The position numbers and the translations under genes are program-made. From NCBI GenBank assembly GCA_902489855.1, contig CABUBS010000136.1, positions 1 to 5,646 on the forward strand: a DNA stretch of 5,646 bases, read 5' to 3'. The DNA comes from an uncultured Collinsella sp. (GTDB taxonomy: Bacteria; Actinomycetota; Coriobacteriia; Coriobacteriales; Coriobacteriaceae). Position 1 is the first letter of the stretch, and each line of letters opens with the position of its first letter. The notes beneath the pieces are model-generated. The model saw nothing but the letters and a program-made list of their open reading frames with translations. It was not told the DNA's origin and searched no databases. This document shows, piece by piece, positions 1 to 5,646 of the stretch.

Positions 1-164
1 CGGCACTCGAGGTATTCGTCCACGCCTGGGTGGTCCCATGTGGCGATGCGAAGTTCAGCGGCGAGGAAAACTACCTGCTCATCGCCAGCGACGGCGACTA
101 CGCCTTTGCCGAAGCCGTGCCCTTCGACACCGACTTCCTCGGCACCGTCCTTCACGACAAGTAA
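1..164 (+). CDS. C-terminal end of an unrecognised protein (5' end outside window)
   Basis: Reading from base 3, 53 codons stay open to a TAA at 162-164. The peptide begins ALEVFVHAWVVPCGDAKFSG and ends FLGTVLHDK. The acidic, mixed hydrophobic composition and the preference for C or G at third positions resemble a real coding region. The opposite strand here lies downstream of the helicase stop, so no competing gene explains this. I do not recognise the family and assign no function. The gene converges on the helicase with only 27 bases between the two stop codons, so it is probably a separate transcription unit and perhaps the host flank of the defence-like operon. The start, length and domain content are not visible. 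Confidence 0.6.
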   Translation, partial: ALEVFVHAWVVPCGDAKFSGEENYLLIASDGDYAFAEAVPFDTDFLGTVLHDK

Positions 165-191
165 GTCTCCCCGTCCCAAAAAAGACTGGTC
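165..191. terminator. Possible weak bidirectional terminator between convergent genes
   Basis: The 27-base gap between the two convergent stop codons holds AGTCT (164-168) and AGACT (183-187), a 5-bp inverted repeat with a 14-base loop, and a run of six A (178-183). Read on the minus strand after the helicase stop, this gives a TTTTTT tract. Convergent ends need termination, and the T run suits the minus strand. However, the stem is short and the T run lies inside the loop rather than after the stem, so this is only a suggestion. Confidence 0.25.
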
Positions 192-2636
192 TTAGGCGTG
201 GTCGCGCCAGCCGTGAACGCGCTGCTTCATGCCCTCTATGTCGAGCACGCCTTCGGCAAAGCCCTTGCGCACGAGCTCCTCGGGAACGAATTCGTCGTAG
301 CGGTCAAAGTAAGGCACCTCGCCAGGATAGACGAGCTCGATGGGATCGAAGTCCTTCTCGGTCTCGGCGGCGAGCACCTCAAAGAACGTCTCCTCGTCGG
401 CCTTCATCTTAAACTGCATAAAGTACGGGCGTGACGGGTCGAGTCCGCGAAGGCCCAGCTCAGCGGCGCATTTGATTTTAAGCATGCGCTCGAGTGCTAG
501 GAAGGCGAAGCTGCCCAACCAGGGGAAGAGCACCCAGGTATCGCCGCCCAGGTTAATGAGCGGCTTGGTTCCCGCCCCCGAAATCTCGGCCGTATGACGA
601 GCCTGCGCCAAGCGGGCCCGTGCGTTACCCATAAGGTACGGATATGTCGCGTGCTCGTTGAGCGCCTTGCGCATGCGCTCGAGCACATGCGTGTTAATGT
701 CGCCGGGGCAGTCGCCAAAGTAGGCCGGCACCCGGCCCTTGACCTGCGTGGCAAAGACAGTGTGGCGCTTCCAGTCCACTTCCTCGACAATCCAGCAGTG
801 TCCGGCGATGGCGATGCGCTCACCGGGCGGGGGCGGATTAACGATCGTGCCCAGCTCGGCCGATTCGCTCCGGACGGTAAACTCCTCGTTTTCCTGGAAC
901 ACGGCGTAGAACTTAAAGTTGTTGATGATGCGCTCGCCCGCGAGACCCACGATGAGCCCGCCACCTTCGGTGACCTGGATATGGTCGATCTTAATGAGGT
1001 GACGTAGCAGCACGCGGTAATCGTCTGCCGAGACACGGTGGAAATAGCTGAGCGTGAGCACGCGCTGGGCAAGTTCGGCCGGCGTGAGCTCGCCGGTGCT
1101 GGCGAGGGTCGACATAGTCTGGTGATAGAGCAGGCTGTAGGGGAGTCGATCGAGCTCGGGCGGCTCGACCCACTTTTCCTCGCGATAGAGTTGTACGAGC
1201 GCGATACCCTGCAGGAGCTTCCAGGGAATGGTTTCGGGCATCATCGTGCGCGGCTCAGGTTCTTCCTCACGCATGACAAACCACATCTCGGGCGGAAGGT
1301 CGCGACGGCCTGTGCGCCCCATGCGCTGCAAAAAGGAGCTGACGGTAAACGGCGCGTCAATCTGGAAGGCGCGCTCCAGGCGGCCGATATCGATACCGAG
1401 CTCCAACGTAGAGGTGGTGACGGTTGTCTGCGCCTGCTCCTCGTCGCGCATGAGCTCCTCGGCCGTCTCGCGTAGCGATGCCGAGAGGTTGCCATGATGG
1501 ATCAGGAAGCGGTCGGGTTCGTGCCGGTTCTCACAGTAGCTGCGCAGCATGGAGCACACGGCCTCTGCCTCCTCGCGCGAGTTGGCAAAGACCAGGCACT
1601 TGCGGCCGCACGTATGCTCAAAGATATAGCCCATACCGGGGTCGGCGTTGTCGGGCGCCGTGTCGGTGGGGTTGAGAAGCGCCTGCTCGGTCGCTCGTGG
1701 GATGTCGACTTCGCCCTTGGGGGCCGAGGAAGTGCGACGGTCTTTGGGAGCGGCCTTGCCCCGCGCCTGCTCGCGACGTTGACGGCGTTCTTCCTGTGCA
1801 AGCTGTCCGCTGCGGCACATGTCTTGTCCGGATGCGGGCAGCGCCGCGGGCGCCGCCGTCTCAATACGCTCGCACGCAAGCACTTCGGCCTCTTGAGGAC
1901 CCATGCTCTCGAATCCCCGCTGCTGCGCCTGGGGGCCCGAGTTGTAGAAGTGCTCCATGGAGATGCGCCACACGCGGCGCGGTTCCTCAAAGCGGGGGAT
2001 AACGCAGTCGCGCCCCGTTCCCTGCGAGAGAAAGGCGCCCGTGCGCTCGGGGTCGCCGATGGTGGCCGAAAGGCCAATGCGGCGGGGCTGCACGCCTGCC
2101 ATGCGCGAGAGGCGCTCGATAAGACAGAGCGTCTGCCCGCCGCGGTCGCCGCGCATGAGCGAATGGACTTCGTCGATAACCACATAGCGCAGGTCGCAAA
2201 ACATGCGCGGGATCGCCATGTGCTTATGGATCAGGAGCGCCTCGAGCGACTCGGGCGTAATCTGCAAGATACCGCTCGGTTTTTTGATGAGCTTAGCCTT
2301 GTGCGACTGCGAAACATCGCCATGCCAGTGCCAGACGGGGATATCGGCCTCTTCGCACAGGTCGTTGAGGCGGACGAACTGATCATTGATGAGTGCCTTG
2401 AGGGGGCCGATGTAGAGGGCGCCAACGCTCGCGGGCGGGTTCTCCCAAAACTCGGTCAGGATGGGAAAGAAGGCTGCCTCGGTTTTGCCGGAAGCCGTGG
2501 ATGCCGTCAGGAGCACATTGTCCTGAGTGTTAAAGATGGCATCAGCTGCTGCAACCTGGATGGAGCGTAGACTCTCCCAATCGTGGGAGTAGATGAAGTC
2601 TTGGATAAACGGGGCGTAGCGGTCAAAGGCGTTCAC
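192..2636 (-). CDS. Lhr-like DExH-box superfamily 2 helicase (BrxHI-like)
   Basis: This is a predicted 814-residue ATP-dependent nucleic-acid helicase or translocase. All helicase motifs are visible: motif I ASTASGKTE (45-53), Ia GPLKALINDQ (77-86), Ib TPESL (127-131), II DEVH (155-158), III SAT (190-192), IV VFANSR (349-354), V TLELGIDIG (410-418) and VI QRMGRTGRR (437-445). The long C-terminal part (about 446-814) looks like the winged-helix and beta-rich region of Lhr-type helicases. Known relatives include BrxHI of type 2 BREX/Pgl loci, always with partner proteins; the defence role here is inferred. Residues about 232-333 form a hydrophilic, charged insert between the two RecA lobes. I chose the GTG start at 2636 because AAAGGAGG lies four bases upstream. 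A TTG ten codons earlier has no ribosome binding site. It is the last gene of the operon and appears intact. Confidence 0.93.
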   Translation of the reverse strand: MNAFDRYAPFIQDFIYSHDWESLRSIQVAAADAIFNTQDNVLLTASTASGKTEAAFFPILTEFWENPPASVGALYIGPLKALINDQFVRLNDLCEEADIPVWHWHGDVSQSHKAKLIKKPSGILQITPESLEALLIHKHMAIPRMFCDLRYVVIDEVHSLMRGDRGGQTLCLIERLSRMAGVQPRRIGLSATIGDPERTGAFLSQGTGRDCVIPRFEEPRRVWRISMEHFYNSGPQAQQRGFESMGPQEAEVLACERIETAAPAALPASGQDMCRSGQLAQEERRQRREQARGKAAPKDRRTSSAPKGEVDIPRATEQALLNPTDTAPDNADPGMGYIFEHTCGRKCLVFANSREEAEAVCSMLRSYCENRHEPDRFLIHHGNLSASLRETAEELMRDEEQAQTTVTTSTLELGIDIGRLERAFQIDAPFTVSSFLQRMGRTGRRDLPPEMWFVMREEEPEPRTMMPETIPWKLLQGIALVQLYREEKWVEPPELDRLPYSLLYHQTMSTLASTGELTPAELAQRVLTLSYFHRVSADDYRVLLRHLIKIDHIQVTEGGGLIVGLAGERIINNFKFYAVFQENEEFTVRSESAELGTIVNPPPPGERIAIAGHCWIVEEVDWKRHTVFATQVKGRVPAYFGDCPGDINTHVLERMRKALNEHATYPYLMGNARARLAQARHTAEISGAGTKPLINLGGDTWVLFPWLGSFAFLALERMLKIKCAAELGLRGLDPSRPYFMQFKMKADEETFFEVLAAETEKDFDPIELVYPGEVPYFDRYDEFVPEELVRKGFAEGVLDIEGMKQRVHGWRDHA

Positions 2637-2691
2637 GGGGCCTCCTTTCAAAAATGAATCTCTCAACGCGGTGGGCAGTGGCTTGCTGCAT
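2623..2691 (-). other. Possible 22-codon leader ORF overlapping the helicase start
   Basis: An ATG at 2691-2689 is preceded on the minus strand by GAGG with a five-base spacer. It opens a 22-codon frame beginning MQQATAHRVERF, which ends at a TGA (2625-2623) just inside the helicase gene. The peptide is basic and arginine-rich. Its stop overlaps the helicase start region, which would allow translational coupling. Nothing shows that it is expressed. A coincidental frame is at least as likely, and the same frame stays open upstream into the ATPase gene. Confidence 0.2.
2641..2648 (-). promoter_or_regulatory. Ribosome binding site that fixes the helicase GTG start
   Basis: On the minus strand AAAGGAGG is followed by CCCC and then GTG AAC GCC. 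It is the strongest Shine-Dalgarno match in the window and decides the GTG start at 2636 over the in-frame TTG at 2666. The spacer of four bases is slightly short. A dedicated strong site suggests that the helicase is translated independently of the broken upstream ATPase gene. Confidence 0.75.
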
Positions 2692-2717
2692 TACTGCCTC
2701 GACGTTTGCCCAGATAA

Positions 2718-2754
2718 AACCTGCCAAAATAAACCTGTCCCTTTTTGGCAGGTT
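2718..2754 (-). terminator. Perfect 12-bp hairpin between ATPase and helicase genes (terminator or attenuator)
   Basis: AACCTGCCAAAA (2718-2729) and TTTTGGCAGGTT (2743-2754) pair perfectly across a 13-base loop. Read as minus-strand RNA, the stem begins within the UAA stop of the ATPase gene and is followed by UUAUC, so the U run across the stem foot is UUUUAU. This fits an imperfect intrinsic terminator or a partial terminator that tunes helicase expression. The loop carries a second copy of AAACCTG (2731-2737), which could pair instead with CAGGTT (2749-2754) and give a weaker 6-bp stem. It could alternatively be one copy of a dispersed palindromic repeat; other copies cannot be checked here. 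Confidence 0.6.
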
Positions 2755-3518
2755 AGATGGTGAATTCGGCGAAGTTGCGGTCGCCGCCTGCGGTGCCGGC
2801 GTCGCCTGTTGCGGCTGCCGGCGCCAGCGCGTCGCCGCCGACGCTTTGCAGCAGCTCGGCCACATTTGCATCGGGGTTCTGACACAGGATATCGAGCAGC
2901 TCGATAAAGTCACGGATGACCTCACGCGGTGTCAAGTGCGTATCGGCTCCCACGCGGCCAAACTCAATCTTGAGGAAGTCCACCAAGTCGTTCTCGGTAA
3001 GCGTGGGCGTCCAGCCAAAGTAGCCGGCGTGAATTTGCATGAGTTTTTCGATCAGCACCAGTAGCTCCTCGTAGGTGAGCGGCTGCAAGCGGATGATGGG
3101 CGCGAGCATGTCCTTAAGGTCCTCGCGTGCAAAGCGACCCTGAGCGAGCCGGCTGCGCAGAGCCTCGTAGGAGAATACGCCGCGGCGGCGGTCCTCGATG
3201 GAGGTCGGCGTGCCGCCCATGATCATGCCCAAGTACTGCGCCTTGCCCTGGAGCGTGTCGTTGTACATGGTGAGGATTTTCTCGTAGTTGTACTGGCGCG
3301 TGATGGCGTTGGGAATCTTGTACAGGTTTACGAGTTCGTCGATGAGCACCAGCATGCCCTTGTATCCGCTGCAGACCAAAAAGCGTGCAATGAGCTTAAC
3401 GTAGTCGTACCAGTCGTCATCGCTGATGATGGTCGAGGAGCCCAGCTCAGCGCGTGCCTCGCTCTTGGTGCGGTACTCGCCGCGAATCCATTTGGTCATG
3501 CGGCTCATGCTCTCTTCG

Positions 3519-3533
3519 TCACCCTCCGCGGAG
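3519..3533 (-). other. Frame-break site at a perfect palindrome
   Basis: The minus strand reads CTC CGC GGA GGG TGA C. The first frame ends at this TGA (3521-3519), and the downstream frame reads through as GAG GGT GAC. The sequence CTCCGCGGAG (3524-3533) is a perfect 10-bp palindrome centred on the break. Such palindromes can promote small deletions during replication and can also cause sequencing drop-out. Confidence 0.8.
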
Positions 3534-3704
3534 CATGCGGGTGAAGTCGAAGCCGTGGACCATCTCCTCGAGCGGAGCGAGTTGGGCATTGATGGCCGAC
3601 TCGTCGGCATCGGCGCACGAGGCGACCCAACGATCCAGGATAAGGTTGAGTGCACCGCCCTCGGGGCGCGTTTTGGTCGATATGTTGCGGATGAGCTCGC
3701 GATA

Positions 3705-3731
3705 GGTGGCCAGGCCCTGGCCCTGGCCACC
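3705..3731. repeat. 10-bp inverted repeat inside the ATPase gene
   Basis: GGTGGCCAGG (3705-3714) and CCTGGCCACC (3722-3731) are perfect inverted copies around a seven-base centre. They encode the glycine/glutamine-rich GGQGQGLA stretch (about residues 103-110) that follows the PERR motif of the ATPase. The symmetry may be a by-product of repeated GGC and CAG codons rather than a functional site. Confidence 0.5.
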
Positions 3732-4029
3732 CTGCAGCCGGCGCTCAGGCGAAAGGTCGGCATCGGCGACGACAAAGCCCTCGCCCATGGCGTGCGTGCG
3801 AATAGTTTGGAGCAAAAAGCTCTTGCCCGCGCCGTAGCGACCGACTAGGAAGCGAAAACTTGCGCCGCCATCGGCGATGAGGCTTAGGTCGGTGAGCAAG
3901 GCGCGGATCTCGACCTCGCGTCCCACGGTAATGTAGGGAAGGCCGATGCGCGGGACGACGCCGCCTTTGAGCGAGTTGAGAATGACGGCGGCGACGCGCT
4001 TGGGCACGCGGGGCGCTGCGGATGCGGTA

Positions 4030-4037
4030 TCACTCAT
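4030..4037 (-). other. ATGAGTGA stop/start overlap between TerB and ATPase genes
   Basis: On the minus strand the ATG of the ATPase gene (4037-4035) and the TGA stop of the TerB gene (4032-4030) share eight bases. This arrangement usually means translational coupling and roughly matched production of two interacting proteins. Confidence 0.85.
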
Positions 4038-5646
4038 GGTCTAGGTATCCTCTCACGTCTGCTTCGTAGTCCTCGATAATCTGTGGTCCTGTCGCGCCAA
4101 ATTCAATAACGGTGTCGCCCACCAGGTCAAAGAGCGCTTCGTTGATGCTATCGACGAGCATATCTTCGCTTTGGTCCGACCGCGCCACAGCCGATGCTGC
4201 CTGCGCCGCGTTCTGCTCGAGCAACGCACGAAGGTAGCCTTCTGCGGCGGGGACGAGTGCAGACGCGGTGTCGGCGGACATGGCCATCGCGGGTGCGGGC
4301 GCTGGCGCGAGGAGCGGGGCTACGACGCCAAACTGCTCGGTTGAGATGGTCGGCTCGTCAGCCTCGTCCTGTTCCATGGGCGCCGCGACCGGCTCGACAA
4401 TCATGTTGGCCACGGGTTCGGCTTCCGGTTGCCCAGAGTCCGCTTCCTCGACATCCGCGGTCGTGTCGTCCTCGCGTTCCTCGTCGATCAAAAGCGCCTC
4501 GCGCGTCTGCGCGGCGGCACTTCGGATATGCCCCAGCTGACTCAGATCGATATCGATCTTGACGGGCTGGTGTGCGGCGTCCCACGAAAGCCATGCCACA
4601 ATCTCGTCATCGATAATCTTGGCCAGATATTTGGGGACCTTTTCTTCCTTAAGGGGATGGGCGGGGTCCAGCGCCAGGCGCAAGCGTTGGTCGCAGGCGC
4701 GCATCATTTCACCGAGCTTGCTGCTCTTTTGCCTACTACCGTGGATACGCATGCATTCCCAAAAGCCGTTTTGGCAACGGTAGATATGGATAGGATCCAG
4801 ACGGTATTCGCAGTCCTCGTGGTGCTCGGGCGCAAAGAATACGGCCGAGGCAAACATGGTGTAGGGCATGGCCGTCTCCTCCCCAAATAAACTCGCCACG
4901 ATGCCGGTCTTTCGGTGCGTGTCATAGTAGCGCACCATGCGGACATACACGGCGCATGCCACGTGGCGCAGATCGCGGTGGTGGCTGCGGTCGAGCCGCG
5001 AGTTACTTAGGTTGTACGTGGAGAGGGCGTTGATGGCGGCCATGAGTCGCTCCTCGCGCACCTCATCGGGCGGAAGGGGGAGCGTGGGCTCGGAGGTTTT
5101 GCGACGCTTTGGGGTCTGGCCGGACGGTGCCGGTGCCGGTACAAGGTCTCGTGCCGCGCGCCGCAGTTCGATAAGGGCGTTATCGAACATGACGGTTTTA
5201 GAGTCGCGGAGCAGCTTGGGGTCGAGCCCATGGAATACGGCGTAATCCTGCAACCACACGCGTGCAAACCGATCAATGCCGGGCTCGAAGGCGCGATAGA
5301 CATCCCAAAAGGCCTTGATCTTGTTAAAACCGTCGAGCGGGTCATCTACGCCAATGCCGCAAATCAGCTCATAGAGATACAGAAAGGCAAAGGACGTAGA
5401 CGTTTCCTCGACGGTTCCGCGGCGCACTTGGGCACGCCAGGTAAAGTAGCCGCGCAGCTGCCGGTCGCTCATGGCGTTGTAGGTGGGAAAGTACGACTTA
5501 AAGGTGCCGCTGTAGGGGCAGTCGTCCTCAAAATCGGCCATCAGCAGGCCCTGGCGGTAAAAAAGCTCGGCTTCCGAAAGCCAGCGGCCCGCACCGCCCT
5601 TGGGGTCATCCTGCCAGCGCGATATCTCGCGCATTTTACGGTACTG
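4030..5646 (-). CDS. TerB-N/TerB-C domain protein (5' end outside window)
   Basis: At least 538 residues. An ATG at 5634 lacks a ribosome binding site, and the frame stays open to the edge (QYRK before it), so I treat the start as missing. Numbering from that ATG, residues about 20-165 match TerB-N: FYRQGLLMADFEDD, YFPTYNAMSDRQLRGYFTWR and FLYLYELICGIGV are typical. Residues about 195-390 and 463-534 match TerB-C: MFASAVFF, KIIDDEIVAWLSWD, VKIDIDLSQLGHIRS, TREALLIDEE, and a closing DSINEALFDLVGD. An acidic Ala/Pro-rich linker (about 384-462) splits this region. I see no clear central TerB domain between the two. Such proteins belong to the tellurite-resistance/stress Ter network and recur beside helicases and ATPases; sensing or scaffolding is inferred. 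No signal peptide or membrane segment is visible. It is first in the operon as seen and overlaps the ATPase gene by 8 bases. Confidence 0.85.
   Translation of the reverse strand, partial: QYRKMREISRWQDDPKGGAGRWLSEAELFYRQGLLMADFEDDCPYSGTFKSYFPTYNAMSDRQLRGYFTWRAQVRRGTVEETSTSFAFLYLYELICGIGVDDPLDGFNKIKAFWDVYRAFEPGIDRFARVWLQDYAVFHGLDPKLLRDSKTVMFDNALIELRRAARDLVPAPAPSGQTPKRRKTSEPTLPLPPDEVREERLMAAINALSTYNLSNSRLDRSHHRDLRHVACAVYVRMVRYYDTHRKTGIVASLFGEETAMPYTMFASAVFFAPEHHEDCEYRLDPIHIYRCQNGFWECMRIHGSRQKSSKLGEMMRACDQRLRLALDPAHPLKEEKVPKYLAKIIDDEIVAWLSWDAAHQPVKIDIDLSQLGHIRSAAAQTREALLIDEEREDDTTADVEEADSGQPEAEPVANMIVEPVAAPMEQDEADEPTISTEQFGVVAPLLAPAPAPAMAMSADTASALVPAAEGYLRALLEQNAAQAASAVARSDQSEDMLVDSINEALFDLVGDTVIEFGATGPQIIEDYEADVRGYLDHE

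Larger units (their letters stand above)
2753..4037 (-). pseudogene. BrxC/BrxD-family (DUF2791) ATP-binding protein, reading frame broken
   Basis: Predicted P-loop ATPase of the BREX ATP-binding family; BrxD in type 2 BREX is the nearest known role. The first frame (4037-3519, 172 residues) contains Walker A GRYGAGKS (66-73) and ends FDFTRMLRGG then TGA. The family sequence resumes in another frame: GDEESMSRM, WIRGEY, the Walker B stretch MLVLIDELVNLYK, then GGTP and VFSYEALRSRLA, to a TAA at 2755-2753. Joined by removal of one base, it would be about 427 residues. From memory, relatives have roughly a dozen residues between FDF and GDE; here only about half remain, so a deletion of 3n+2 bases fits better than one inserted base. 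The ATG overlaps the TerB stop as ATGAGTGA, implying coupling. AGAGGA at 4048-4053 is a weak ribosome binding site. Sequencing error, true mutation or frameshifting remain possible. Confidence 0.85.

Noticed and set aside
1494..2570. Long plus-strand open frame of 358 codons opposite the helicase
   Set aside because: It lies wholly antisense to a gene with every helicase motif. Several other plus-strand frames (198-434, 594-1007, 1038-1475) also lie opposite the same gene. Such frames are common opposite GC-rich genes. No domain is recognisable and no convincing ribosome binding site was seen.
2637..2666. Upstream TTG start for the helicase, adding ten residues
   Set aside because: No Shine-Dalgarno sequence precedes the TTG. 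The added codons run through the strong AAAGGAGG that serves the GTG at 2636.
2637..2752. Promoter for the helicase in the 116-base gap
   Set aside because: Partial matches such as TTGGCA and TTGAGA are present, but no -35/-10 pair with suitable spacing was found. Readthrough from the operon is simpler.
2623..2925. 100-codon minus-strand frame spanning the end of the ATPase gene
   Set aside because: Most of it is an out-of-frame shadow of the DUF2791 coding sequence, with low-complexity Arg/Ala-rich translation. Only its last 22 codons are worth noting separately.
3522..3775. First 85 codons of the downstream ATPase frame as genuine protein
   Set aside because: This stretch overlaps the correct frame that carries the ATPase family sequence after Walker A. 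Its translation is Arg/Ser/Pro-rich with no family resemblance. Family sequence begins only at about 3526.
1..5646. tRNA, rRNA, CRISPR arrays, insertion sequences or attachment sites
   Set aside because: No cloverleaf with conserved T-loop, no regularly spaced direct repeats, no transposase or integrase motifs and no terminal inverted repeats were seen on either strand.

Overview
The window looks like chromosomal DNA of a moderately GC-rich bacterium, about 60% G+C by eye. A Collinsella-like member of the Coriobacteriia (Actinomycetota) is my best guess. It rests on overall codon choice and on the style of the AACCTGCC/GGCAGGTT palindrome between genes, not on a marker gene, so treat it as tentative.

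Layout. Positions 1-164 hold the last 53 codons of an unrecognised plus-strand gene. A 27-base gap follows, and everything else is a three-gene minus-strand operon that converges on that gene. In transcription order (right to left) it holds: (1) a TerB-N/TerB-C protein whose 5' end lies beyond the right edge (4030-5646); (2) an ATP-binding protein of the BrxC/BrxD (DUF2791) type, 2753-4037, whose reading frame is broken near 3519-3533; (3) an intact Lhr-like DExH superfamily 2 helicase (192-2636). Genes 1 and 2 overlap by 8 bases (ATGAGTGA). Genes 2 and 3 are 116 bases apart. That gap carries a perfect 12-bp inverted repeat starting inside the stop codon of gene 2, and a strong ribosome binding site for a GTG start of gene 3.

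How the genes fit together. A DUF2791 ATPase next to an Lhr-like helicase is the BrxD-BrxHI pair known as an accessory part of type 2 BREX/Pgl phage-defence loci. Here it is joined to a TerB-N/TerB-C protein, and no methylase, PglZ-like phosphatase or PglW kinase is visible. The simplest reading is a compact, stand-alone DNA-processing or defence cassette: a membrane- or metal-linked TerB-type sensor, a AAA-like P-loop ATPase and a DNA or RNA translocase. This role is inferred from family and neighbourhood. The broken ATPase frame means this copy may be inactive, unless the frame is rescued during translation or the break is a sequencing error.

I see no tRNA, rRNA, CRISPR array, insertion sequence, integrase or attachment site in the window.
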